The notes: generated from the letters alone by a model not told the origin. Counted from the first letter of the stretch, positions 1 to 5,814 are shown. The stretch is 6,208 nt of DNA from Myxococcales bacterium (GCA_021848865.1 JAJZTO010000173.1:1-6208); one strand, 5' to 3'. Numbers and translations are program-made.

Positions 1-264
1 GAGGTGGACGGCCGGGGGCTCGACGCCATGGACCGGCGCATCCTCTCCACCGTCATCGACGCCTTCGGCGGCGGGCCGGTGGGCATCGAGGCGGTCGCCG
101 CCTCGGTGGGCGAGGAGCCGGACACCCTCGAGGACGTCTACGAGCCCTTCCTGGTGCGCGAGGGGCTGCTGGCGCGCACGCCGCGCGGGCGGGTGGCGCT
201 GCCCGCGGCCTTCGAGCACCTGGGGCGGGAGCGGCCGGCGGGGCGCCAGCCGGGGCTGTTCTAG
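1..264 (+). CDS. ruvB: Holliday junction branch migration helicase RuvB, C-terminal fragment
   Basis: This is the last 87 codons of RuvB. The reading frame is open to base 1, so the AAA+ ATPase core lies outside the window. RuvB forms hexameric rings that, with RuvA, drive branch migration of Holliday junctions during recombinational repair in the cytoplasm. The visible part is the C-terminal winged-helix DNA-binding domain. It carries the family signature blocks LDAMDRRIL (residues 7-15 of the fragment), FGGGPVGIEAVAASVGEE, the DVYEPFLVREG stretch, and TPRGRVALPAAFEHLG near the end, where the TPRGR hairpin is a RuvB hallmark. A short, non-conserved tail (RERPAGRQPGLF) precedes the TAG stop. 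The gene converges with the rhomboid gene, leaving 52 bp between the stop codons. Identification is very secure; only the 5' part is missing. Confidence 0.96.
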   Translation, partial: EVDGRGLDAMDRRILSTVIDAFGGGPVGIEAVAASVGEEPDTLEDVYEPFLVREGLLARTPRGRVALPAAFEHLGRERPAGRQPGLF

Positions 265-316
265 CGCCCCGGCGCGCCGTCCGTCGGGCCCCCGTCGCCG
301 CGGGCCGTAGACCTCG

Positions 317-1087
317 CTACCAGCTGGCCCAGCTGCGCCGCCGCGGGCGCCAGAGGAAGGCGAGGAGCAGGCCGGCCACGAAGCCGCCGACGTGGGCCAT
401 GAAGGCCACGCCGCCGGCGCCGCCGCCCAGCAGCGCCCCCAGCAGCTGGAGCACGAACCACGCGCCCAGGAAGAACCAGGCCGGCAGGTACAGCAGCTTC
501 ACGAAGATGACGATGAAGATGACGGTCAGCACCCGGGCCCGCGGGAACATGAGCCAGTAGGCCGCCAGCACGCCGGAGATGGCGCCGCTCGCGCCCACCA
601 TGGGCACGATCAGCTCGTTGCCGCCGGTCAGCGCCGACGCGCCGGTCTGGGCCAGCGCCGCGGCCACGCCGGCCACGAGGTAGAAGGCCAGGAAGCGGAG
701 GTGGCCGAAGGCCTCCTCGACGTTGTTCCCGAAGATCCAGAGGAAGAGCATGTTCCCCCCGATGTGGAGGAAGCTCCCGTGGAGGAACATGCTGGTGAGG
801 ACGGTGGCCGCCGGCGGCAGCAGGGCGGGGGGGCCGAAGTCGTACCCGAGCAGCTGGGCCGGGACGAGGCCGCCGATCCGGACCGAGGCCTCGAGCCCCA
901 CCCCCAGCTCCTGCCAGAGGAAGACGGCCACGTTGACCGCGATGAGCGCCACGGTCACCACCGCCGGCCGGGTGGTGGGGAGGTCGTCCTTGAGCGGGAT
1001 CACCGGGCCGATGATATGTGGTGCGGGCTCGGCGGTCGCCTGTTTTGGGGTGGCCGGCCCGGGCCGGCGGGGCGGAAAGCCTGACAT
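317..1087 (-). CDS. Rhomboid family intramembrane serine protease
   Basis: This is a 256-residue polytopic inner-membrane serine protease that would cleave transmembrane substrates within the bilayer. The catalytic dyad is visible: Ser167 in the GASG motif (165-168) and His232 in AHVGG. The conserved H-x4-H-x3-N pattern of the rhomboid core is present at His103, His108 and Asn112, with the same spacing as E. coli GlpG H145/H150/N154. About six hydrophobic segments fit: roughly 41-59, 93-120, 131-152, 163-180, 186-220 (possibly two passes) and 227-246, followed by a basic tail. The ATG at 1085-1087 is the only ATG giving full length, with an in-frame stop shortly upstream, but no good ribosome site lies next to it. 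Residues 1-28 are Pro/Arg-rich and unlike the family, whereas related rhomboids often begin at the segment matching VIPLKDD, which here would be a GTG at 1001-1003. The substrate is unknown. Transcribed divergently from lpxC. Confidence 0.93.
   Translation of the reverse strand: MSGFPPRRPGPATPKQATAEPAPHIIGPVIPLKDDLPTTRPAVVTVALIAVNVAVFLWQELGVGLEASVRIGGLVPAQLLGYDFGPPALLPPAATVLTSMFLHGSFLHIGGNMLFLWIFGNNVEEAFGHLRFLAFYLVAGVAAALAQTGASALTGGNELIVPMVGASGAISGVLAAYWLMFPRARVLTVIFIVIFVKLLYLPAWFFLGAWFVLQLLGALLGGGAGGVAFMAHVGGFVAGLLLAFLWRPRRRSWASW
1053..1068. repeat. Perfect 16-bp GC palindrome near the rhomboid 5' end
   Basis: GCCGGCCCGGGCCGGC is identical to its reverse complement. It lies inside the N-terminal codons of the rhomboid gene if the ATG at 1087 is used, or upstream of the gene if the GTG at 1003 is the true start. 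There is no following U-tract on either strand, so it is not a classical terminator. In DNA this GC-rich it may be accidental. Confidence 0.4.
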
Positions 1088-1164
1088 CCGTGTCGTGGTG
1101 CGTCGGGTCTCCTGTCACTTCGGCCTGGCAGGCAGGCCGCCGGCCTTTCTCCCGACCCAGAGTA

Positions 1165-1170
1165 ATTCTA
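1165..1170 (-). promoter_or_regulatory. Possible sigma-70-type -10 box for the rhomboid gene
   Basis: On the minus strand this reads TAGAAT, five of six matches to TATAAT, inside one of the few AT-rich patches of the window (about 1161-1180). Transcription would run toward the rhomboid gene, leaving a leader of about 70 bases to the ATG at 1087. No convincing -35 hexamer lies 16-18 bp upstream; the sequence there is close to CCCTGG. This is a weak prediction from a single element. Confidence 0.3.
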
Positions 1171-1183
1171 CGGAAACTTCCGT
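1170..1183. promoter_or_regulatory. Inverted repeat ACGGAA-AC-TTCCGT, candidate operator
   Basis: Two perfect 6-bp arms are separated by 2 bp, a size typical of a dimeric regulator site. It sits in the divergent region between the rhomboid gene and lpxC. It abuts the minus-strand TAGAAT box and lies about 65 bp upstream of the sigma-54-like -24 element facing lpxC. It could therefore serve either gene. No regulator gene is adjacent, and the assignment rests on symmetry alone. Confidence 0.35.
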
Positions 1184-1209
1184 CGTTCCAGGGTGTTGCA
1201 CGGGGGGAT

Positions 1210-1228
1210 CCCACCCGCGCGCGGTGGG
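1210..1228. repeat. Inverted repeat CCCACC-N7-GGTGGG upstream of lpxC
   Basis: Perfect 6-bp arms are separated by CGCGCGC. It is the second symmetric element in the divergent promoter region and ends about 20 bp before the sigma-54-like -24 GG. It could be a protein site or chance symmetry in GC-rich DNA. Confidence 0.25.
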
Positions 1229-1246
1229 TGCAGGTTTCGCTGGCCG

Positions 1247-1262
1247 CGGCACGGCCATTGCT
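1247..1262 (+). promoter_or_regulatory. Sigma-54-like -24/-12 promoter facing lpxC
   Basis: The sequence CGGCACGGCCATTGCT matches the RpoN consensus TGGCACG-N4-TTGCW at every defined position except the first T. The diagnostic GG (1248-1249) and GC (1260-1261) are exactly 10 bp apart. Transcription would start near 1272-1274, giving a 5' leader of about 50 bases to the lpxC ATG at 1324. The -24 half also lies inside the inverted repeat TGGCCG-N5-CGGCCA (1241-1257), which offers another explanation. Sigma-54 promoters need an enhancer-binding activator upstream; the inverted repeats at 1170-1183 and 1210-1228 are candidate sites. This is a sequence match only, with no expression evidence. Confidence 0.45.
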
Positions 1263-1323
1263 CTAGATTTCGCCGGCTTTTTCCGTGGCGACGCGGGGGA
1301 ACGGCAGGGGAGCGGACAGGCAC

Positions 1324-2247
1324 ATGGCGAACTGGAACCAGCGGACCGTCGGGAAGCGCGTGAGCCTCACGGGCGTCGGCCTGCACTCGGGCAAGCCCGC
1401 GTCGCTGACGCTCGCCCCGGCGGCGCCGGACGGCGGCATCACCTTCGTCCGCATGGACCTGGGCGTCGAGATCCCGGCGCGGGCCGACCTGGTCGTGGAC
1501 ACCCTGCTCTCCACCTCGCTCGGCGTCGGCGCGGCCCGGGTGGCCACGGTCGAGCACGTGCTGGCGGCCCTCACCGGCCTGGGGATCGACAACTGCCGCG
1601 TCGAGGTGGACGGTCCCGAGATCCCCATCCTCGACGGCTCGGCCGCTCCCTTCGTCTACCTGGTGCAGGAGGCGGGGGTCGAGAGCCAGCGGGCCGGGAA
1701 GCGCTTCCTGGTCGTCGACCAGCCGGTCGAGATCCGCGACGGCGACAAGCTGGCCCGGCTCGACCCGGCCGGCGAGATGTCGGTGAAGTTCACGGTGGAC
1801 TTCAAGCACCCGCTGGTCACCGACCAGACCTTCGAGTTCGGCTTCTCGGCCCGCCGCTTCGCGCGCGAGCTGGCACCGGCCCGGACCTTCTGCTTCCTGC
1901 GGGACATCGAGTACATGAAGTCGAAGGGCCTGGCCCAGGGCGGCAGCCTCGACAACGCCATCGTCATCGACGAGTTCTCGATCCTGAACCCCGAGGGGCT
2001 TCGCTTCCCCGACGAGTTCGCCCGCCACAAGGTGCTGGACGCCATCGGCGACCTGACCCTGGTCGGCATGCCGATCATCGGCGCGCTCACCGCCCGCAAG
2101 AGCGGCCACGCCATGAACCAGGCGCTGGTGCGCAAGGTGCTCGCCACCCCGGGCAGCCACCGGGTGGTGCGGGTCAGCGCCGAGTCGGAGCTGGAGCCGC
2201 TGCGCATCCGGCTGCCGGCGCTGGGCCTGGCCGAGAGCCACGCCTAG
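1324..2247 (+). CDS. lpxC: UDP-3-O-acyl-N-acetylglucosamine deacetylase LpxC
   Basis: This Zn-dependent cytoplasmic deacetylase carries out the first committed step of lipid A synthesis, removing acetate from UDP-3-O-acyl-GlcNAc. The 307 residues from the ATG at 1324 match the usual family length (about 305 in E. coli). The N-terminal QRTVGKRVSLTGVGLHSGK block is canonical. VEHVLAAL gives catalytic Glu77 and zinc ligand His78. RHKVLDAIGDL supplies His235, Lys236, Asp239 and Asp243, and SGHAMNQ gives the general acid/base His262. ARTFCFLRDIE holds the conserved Thr188. All expected active-site residues are present, so the enzyme should be functional. An in-frame GTG at 1285 would add 13 poorly conserved residues. 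The ATG is preferred because it matches the family N-terminus and has AGGGGAG about 11 bases upstream. The gene stands alone, not in a cell-division or lpx cluster, behind a possible sigma-54 promoter. Confidence 0.97.
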   Translation: MANWNQRTVGKRVSLTGVGLHSGKPASLTLAPAAPDGGITFVRMDLGVEIPARADLVVDTLLSTSLGVGAARVATVEHVLAALTGLGIDNCRVEVDGPEIPILDGSAAPFVYLVQEAGVESQRAGKRFLVVDQPVEIRDGDKLARLDPAGEMSVKFTVDFKHPLVTDQTFEFGFSARRFARELAPARTFCFLRDIEYMKSKGLAQGGSLDNAIVIDEFSILNPEGLRFPDEFARHKVLDAIGDLTLVGMPIIGALTARKSGHAMNQALVRKVLATPGSHRVVRVSAESELEPLRIRLPALGLAESHA

Positions 2248-2281
2248 CGCGGCGCCGGGCGACGGCTTCCCGGCGGCGGCG

Positions 2282-2304
2282 GTCCCCGGCGCCGGGCCGG
2301 GGAC
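2282..2304. terminator. GC-rich hairpin between convergent lpxC and CoA-transferase genes
   Basis: GTCCCCGGC and GCCGGGGAC form a perfect 9-bp stem with a 5-base loop. It lies in the 72-bp gap between the lpxC stop and the CoA-transferase stop, so it could end transcription from either side. There is no T-run after it on either strand, so it is not a canonical intrinsic terminator. Its position is the main support. Confidence 0.4.
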
Positions 2305-2319
2305 GCCCCCGCGCCGTCC

Positions 2320-3594
2320 TCACCAGCTCCCGAAGCGGCGCCGGGCCTCGGCGGCGAGCGCCTCCCGGTGTCCCGGGTGGGCGACGCCGATCAGGGCCGC
2401 CGCGCGCTGGCGCAGGTTCTTCCCCCACAGGTCGGCGATGCCGTACTCGGTCACCACGAAGTGGACGTGGGCCCGGGTGGTCACCACCCCCGCGCCCGGC
2501 TTCAGGTGCGAGACGATGCGCGAGTCGCCGGCGTGGGTCACCGAGGGCAGGGCGACGATGGGCTTGCCGCCGTCGGAGAGCGCCGCCCCGCGGATGAAGT
2601 CCATCTGGCCGCCGACCCCGGAGTACTGGAGGTCGCCGATGGTGTCGGCGCACACCTGGCCGGTGAGGTCCACCTCGATGGCGCTGTTGACGGCGGTGAC
2701 CTTGGGGTTGCGGCGGATGACGGCGGTGTCGTTCACGTAGGCGATGTCGAGCATCGCCACCTGCGGGTTGTCGTCGATGAAGTCGTAGAGCTTGCGGGTG
2801 CCGAAGGCGAAGCCGGCCACGATCTTCCCGGGGTGGACCCGCTTGGCCTCGCCGGTGATCACGCCCTTCTCGACCAGGTCGACGACCCCGTCGGAGAGCA
2901 TCTCGGTGTGGACGCCCAGCCGCTGGTGGTCCCCGAGCGCCGCCAGGGTCGCGTCGGCCAGCGCGCCGATGCCGATCTGCAGGGTTGCCCCGTCGTCCAC
3001 CAGCTCGGCGCAGTGCCGCCCGATGGCGTACTCCTCCTCGGTGGGCGGGTAGCCCGGGTGCTCGTGGATGGGCTCGTGCCCCTCCACCAGGAAGTCGATC
3101 GACTCCACGTGGATCTGCCCGTCGCCGTGGCTGCGCGGCATGTGCCGGTTCACCTGGGCGATGACGGTCCGGGCGGTCTGCACCGCGGCGCGGGTCACGT
3201 CCACCGAGACGCCCAGCGAGCAGAAGCCGTGCCGGTCGGGCGGCGAGACCTGCACCAGCGCCACGTCGAGCGGCAGGGCGCCGCCGCGGAAGAGCTGGGG
3301 CACCTCGGAGAGGAAGACCGGGAGGTAGTCGCCGCGCCCCTGCTGCACGGCGTCGCGGACGTTGGGCCCGACGAACAGGGCGTTCACCCGGAAGCTCCGG
3401 GCCATCTCCGGCGCGGCGTAGGGCGCCTGCCCCTCGGTGTGCAGGGAGACCACCTCCACCACCCGCAGATCCGGGGCGCGCGCGGTCATGGCCTCGAGCA
3501 GGAGCCGCGGGGCGGCGGCCACGCTGTGGACGAAGACCCTGTCGCCGGACTTGATGACCGCTACGGCTTCCTCGGCGCTGACGGCTCGGCTCAT
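2320..3594 (-). CDS. Acetyl-CoA hydrolase/transferase family CoA-transferase (Cat2/AbfT type)
   Basis: A 424-residue class I CoA-transferase, closest in style and length to 4-hydroxybutyrate/butyrate:acetate CoA-transferases rather than the longer (about 500 aa) Ach1/ScpC succinyl-CoA:acetate enzymes. It would move CoA between an acyl-CoA and a free acid through a glutamyl-CoA thioester. The likely catalytic Glu231 lies in HTEMLSDG. The preceding LQIGIGALADA (205-215) and the later GVGGQMDF loop (326-333) are family CoA-binding and oxyanion features. VTEYGIADLWGK (381-392) is the typical C-terminal block. The ATG at 3594 has GGAG five bases upstream and starts the conserved region. An in-frame start at 3630 would add 12 unlikely residues. 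The substrate cannot be read from the sequence; no partner dehydrogenase, dehydratase or kinase is adjacent. Role in acyl-CoA fermentation or scavenging is inference. Confidence 0.92.
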   Translation of the reverse strand: MSRAVSAEEAVAVIKSGDRVFVHSVAAAPRLLLEAMTARAPDLRVVEVVSLHTEGQAPYAAPEMARSFRVNALFVGPNVRDAVQQGRGDYLPVFLSEVPQLFRGGALPLDVALVQVSPPDRHGFCSLGVSVDVTRAAVQTARTVIAQVNRHMPRSHGDGQIHVESIDFLVEGHEPIHEHPGYPPTEEEYAIGRHCAELVDDGATLQIGIGALADATLAALGDHQRLGVHTEMLSDGVVDLVEKGVITGEAKRVHPGKIVAGFAFGTRKLYDFIDDNPQVAMLDIAYVNDTAVIRRNPKVTAVNSAIEVDLTGQVCADTIGDLQYSGVGGQMDFIRGAALSDGGKPIVALPSVTHAGDSRIVSHLKPGAGVVTTRAHVHFVVTEYGIADLWGKNLRQRAAALIGVAHPGHREALAAEARRRFGSW

Positions 3595-3625
3595 CGTCGC
3601 TCCGCTCCCCCCGGAATGGTGCGGG

Positions 3626-3631
3626 AGCATA
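3626..3631 (-). promoter_or_regulatory. Possible -10 box for the CoA-transferase gene
   Basis: On the minus strand this reads TATGCT, about 32 bases before the ATG at 3594. It would give a short leader of roughly 25 bases containing the GGAG ribosome site. No clear -35 hexamer is visible upstream, so support is weak. Confidence 0.25.
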
Positions 3632-3710
3632 CCGCGCCCGGCGCGGCCGGGACACGGGAAGCGTGCGCCGCGCGACGCGCCGCCGCCGCGCCCCGTCCCG
3701 CACCCGTGGT

Positions 3711-3727
3711 ATGGTCCCCGGGACCAT
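3711..3727. promoter_or_regulatory. Inverted repeat ATGGTCCC-C-GGGACCAT over the start codons of the membrane protein gene
   Basis: Perfect 8-bp arms flank a single central C. The left arm begins with one in-frame ATG (3711-3713) and the right arm ends in another (3726-3728). It lies at the + strand end of the divergent gap between the CoA-transferase and the small membrane protein. It could be an operator blocking initiation, or an RNA structure hiding the start codon. Only symmetry and position support this. Confidence 0.35.
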
Positions 3728-4100
3728 GGCCCCGCCCGGCGCGCCGCGCCGCCGCCTGCTCGGCCCCTTCGTGGCGCTGGTGGCCCTCCACAGCGTCGCC
3801 GTCGGAGCGGCGCTGGCGCTCGCCCCGCGCTGGTCGGCGGCCCTGGGCGGCTTCGACCCCGCCGCGGCCGGCTTCTTCACCCGCCAGGGCGGCGTCTTCC
3901 ACCTGGTGCTGGGGGCGGCCTACGCGCTGGAGTGGCGGGCGGCGGGGACGGTGCGGCTGCTGCTCCTCGCCAAGGCGGCCGGCACCCTCTTCCTGTGCGC
4001 CACGCTGCTCGGCGGCGGCGCGCCCTGGGCGGTCGGCGTCTCGGCGGCGGGCGACGCCGCGATGCTGCTCGCCGCGCTGGCGCTGCGGCCGCGCGCCTGA
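3726..4100 (+). CDS. Small four-helix membrane protein, unknown function
   Basis: I do not recognise this family with confidence. From the ATG at 3726 the protein has 124 residues with four predicted membrane helices: about 11-33, 54-70, 76-97 and 99-120. The RRR just before helix 1 suggests a cytoplasmic N-terminus. The most motif-like stretch is GFFTRQGGVFHLVLGAAYALEW (49-70), with charged or polar residues at the second helix; Lys83 and Asp110 lie in or beside helices 3 and 4. No signal peptide cleavage site, catalytic motif or cofactor site is evident. Alternative in-frame starts are an ATG at 3711 (5 residues longer) and a GTG at 3663 (21 longer, Arg-rich and unlikely). No good Shine-Dalgarno precedes either ATG. 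It is divergent from the CoA-transferase and convergent with the SDR gene, so context gives no function. Codon use and the consistent hydrophobic pattern support a real gene. Confidence 0.72.
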   Translation: MAPPGAPRRRLLGPFVALVALHSVAVGAALALAPRWSAALGGFDPAAAGFFTRQGGVFHLVLGAAYALEWRAAGTVRLLLLAKAAGTLFLCATLLGGGAPWAVGVSAAGDAAMLLAALALRPRA

Positions 4101-4114
4101 GCCGGCCGCCCGAG

Positions 4115-4132
4115 CCGGCGACGGGGCGCCGG
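4115..4132. terminator. Hairpin in the convergent gap after the membrane protein gene
   Basis: CCGGCG and CGCCGG form a 6-bp stem, extendable by one G-T pair, with a 6-base loop. It lies between the stop codons of the small membrane protein and the SDR gene (gap 4101-4151). No T-run follows. It is a weak, position-supported terminator candidate. Confidence 0.25.
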
Positions 4133-4151
4133 TCGAACGCTTCACGGGTCC

Positions 4152-5729
4152 TCAGGCCGGCGGCGGCGCGCGCCCCGCGGCCTGCTCGTAGACCTCGGCG
4201 ATCTCGTCGATGCCCACCAGGAAGCTCATGGAGACGTGCTCGCGCAGGCTGGACTCGGTCTCGGCGCCGGGTGCGGCGCGCAGCACCGCCAGGCAGGCGT
4301 CGCGGTCCGAGCCGACGATGCCGATGACCTCCTCGGCGGGGAAGCCCTGGGCCCGGCGCCGCTCGGCCAGCTGCCGGCAGTAGGCGCGGAAGACGCCGAC
4401 GTCCCGGGTGCGGATGGTGTTCTTCAGCTGGAGGTAGAGCTGGCGCTTGGCCCAGAGCACGTCGTCCGGCGCCAGCCTCCGGTAGTTGGGGAAGGCGTCG
4501 GCGCCGGCCGGCCCCTCGAGCCGGGCGATGGCCGCCTCGATCATCTCCGCCTCGTGCTTCTCCACCAGGTGGTAGAGCCGCAGGTTGGGGGTGACCTCGC
4601 CGACCTTCATGGCCCGGAGGTTGCGGCGGTGCCACTCGGCCGGGTCGGACTGCATGTTCTCCACCAGGAAGGGGATGCGGCGCAGGAGGTCGAGGCGCGG
4701 GTGGGGGCTCCAGCCGGTGCGCTCCCGGGTGCGCCGCCCGTCCACGGCGAGCCGCAGGTCGATGTAGCGCCCCATCCACGGCCGCTCGAAGGGCCGCCGG
4801 CCCAGCAGCCGCCCGGCCAGGTCCATGGTGACGAGCCCGGCGCGCGCCAGCGGCCGGGGCATGAGCATGGGCTGCCCGCGCGCACCGGTCGCCGCCAGGG
4901 TGGCGGCCTCGAAGGCCTCCCGGTGGGAGACGCTGCCGTCGGTCGAGGCGACCAGGATCTCCCCCGGCCGGAGCTCGGCCTGCATCTCCAGCAGCCGCTC
5001 GAAGAAGGCCACGGCGCAGCGGACGTGGAGGTAGGGGATGGCCGACTCGCCCCGCCCTCCGAGGATGCGCCGGTTCCAGGCGTCGGAGAGCCAGGTGCCG
5101 AGGAAGACGTAGAGGGGCGGGTACTCGCACCAGTCGGAGAACATCGCCGCCAGCCGGACGACGGCCGAGGGGAAGTCGTCGGCGTACCGGGCCAGGACCC
5201 GCTCCCCGTACCGCTTGGTGGCGGCGTAGACGTGGTCGCCGTCGGGGGGGCTCGCCTCGGTGAGGGCGCCGCCGCGAGGCGGGAAGTCGCAGGCGGCCAC
5301 CGAGGAGGCGAAGAGGAAGCGCTCGGGCCGGAGCGCCCGGCACTCCTCCAGGACGTTGCGCAGCCCGGAGACGTTGGTGCGCTCGTACTCCGGGTGCTTC
5401 TCCCCGGTGAAGTCGTAGTGCGCGGCGAGGTGGATCACCGTCTTCCGGCCGGGCGCGCGCCGCAGCCACCGGAAGACGTCGGCCACGTGCTCGCGCTCGC
5501 CGATGTCGGCCTGGAACCAGGTGAGGTGGGGGTGGCGCTCGACGCCGGCGGCGGCCTGGGAGCGGCGGGCGACGGCGTAGATGGTGTAGCGGTCGCGCAG
5601 GGCCGCGACCAGGTGCCGGCCCAGGAAGCCGGAGGCGCCGGTGATCACCAGGGCCGGGCGCTCGGCGCGCGGGCCCTCGCCCTCCGGCGGCGGCACGTAC
5701 ACCACGGCGGATGGGCGCCCCTCCGTCAT
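4152..5729 (-). CDS. Extended SDR (NAD(P)-dependent epimerase/dehydratase-like) with long C-terminal extension
   Basis: A 525-residue protein in two parts; numbers here count from the GTG at 5735, so subtract 2 for the ATG form. Residues about 28-345 are an extended short-chain dehydrogenase. They show the GASGFLG nucleotide loop (33-39), basic residues R57/R58 after beta-2 suggesting NADP(H), the acidic Asp77, HLAAH (102-106), Ser144/145 and the catalytic Y170-AAT-K174. Classical family members are about 300-350 residues. The rest (about 345-527) is extra: a helical, charged region including RQLYLQLKNTIRTRD and FRAYCRQLAERRRAQGFPAEEV. The latter reminds me of RsbR-type or other sensor N-terminal helical domains, which is inference from memory. 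The ATG at 5729 is preferred because the GTG at 5735 has AGG directly against it. The substrate is unknown: sugar-nucleotide, sterol-like or ketone. It follows the hydrogenase on the same strand but is separated by a strong hairpin. Confidence 0.88.
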   Translation of the reverse strand: MTEGRPSAVVYVPPPEGEGPRAERPALVITGASGFLGRHLVAALRDRYTIYAVARRSQAAAGVERHPHLTWFQADIGEREHVADVFRWLRRAPGRKTVIHLAAHYDFTGEKHPEYERTNVSGLRNVLEECRALRPERFLFASSVAACDFPPRGGALTEASPPDGDHVYAATKRYGERVLARYADDFPSAVVRLAAMFSDWCEYPPLYVFLGTWLSDAWNRRILGGRGESAIPYLHVRCAVAFFERLLEMQAELRPGEILVASTDGSVSHREAFEAATLAATGARGQPMLMPRPLARAGLVTMDLAGRLLGRRPFERPWMGRYIDLRLAVDGRRTRERTGWSPHPRLDLLRRIPFLVENMQSDPAEWHRRNLRAMKVGEVTPNLRLYHLVEKHEAEMIEAAIARLEGPAGADAFPNYRRLAPDDVLWAKRQLYLQLKNTIRTRDVGVFRAYCRQLAERRRAQGFPAEEVIGIVGSDRDACLAVLRAAPGAETESSLREHVSMSFLVGIDEIAEVYEQAAGRAPPPA

Positions 5730-5781
5730 CCCCACCCTGCTTCTAGCACGGCGGGCGCCCGGGGCGGCGCCGGCGCGGAGT

Positions 5782-5814
5782 CCCCGGGTCCTCCCCGCGC
5801 GGGAGGGCCCGGGG
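5782..5814 (-). terminator. Strong hairpin downstream of the hydrogenase large-subunit gene
   Basis: CCCCGGG-T-CCTCCC pairs with GGGAGG-G-CCCGGGG around a CGCGC loop, giving 14 pairs including one G-T. It begins 18 bases past the hydrogenase stop on the minus strand and ends about 50 bases before the SDR start. It lacks a U-tract but is the most stable structure I see outside the genes, and likely separates the two transcription units or protects the 3' end of the hydrogenase mRNA. Confidence 0.5.

Noticed and set aside
1126..1141. A second sigma-54-like match, TGGCAGGCAGGCCGCC
   Set aside because: It keeps GG-N10-GC but lacks the TTGC of the -12 element, and such spacing is common in GC-rich DNA.
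261..1214. Long minus-strand reading frame of 317 codons overlapping the rhomboid gene
   Set aside because: It runs in another frame across the rhomboid gene, is full of Arg/Gly/Pro/Ala repeats typical of GC-rich shadow frames, and has no recognisable motif.
1195..1223. TTGCAC at 1195-1200 as a sigma-70 -35 box for lpxC
   Set aside because: There is no -10-like hexamer 16-18 bp downstream; the region there is GC-only.
1206..1267. BamHI (GGATCC, 1206-1211) and XbaI (TCTAGA, 1262-1267) sites close together, suggesting a cloning junction
   Set aside because: The sequence on both sides reads as one natural divergent promoter region with no vector sequence; both sites occur by chance at this scale.
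723..2597. Plus-strand reading frame of 624 codons across the rhomboid gene, the promoter region and lpxC
   Set aside because: It spans two well-supported genes in a wrong frame; its composition is low-complexity Arg/Gly/Pro and it lacks any domain.
2368..4191. Plus-strand 607-codon reading frame opposite the CoA-transferase
   Set aside because: It is antisense to a clear CoA-transferase; the His/Val/Asp/Gly-rich product is a mirror of that gene's codon use.
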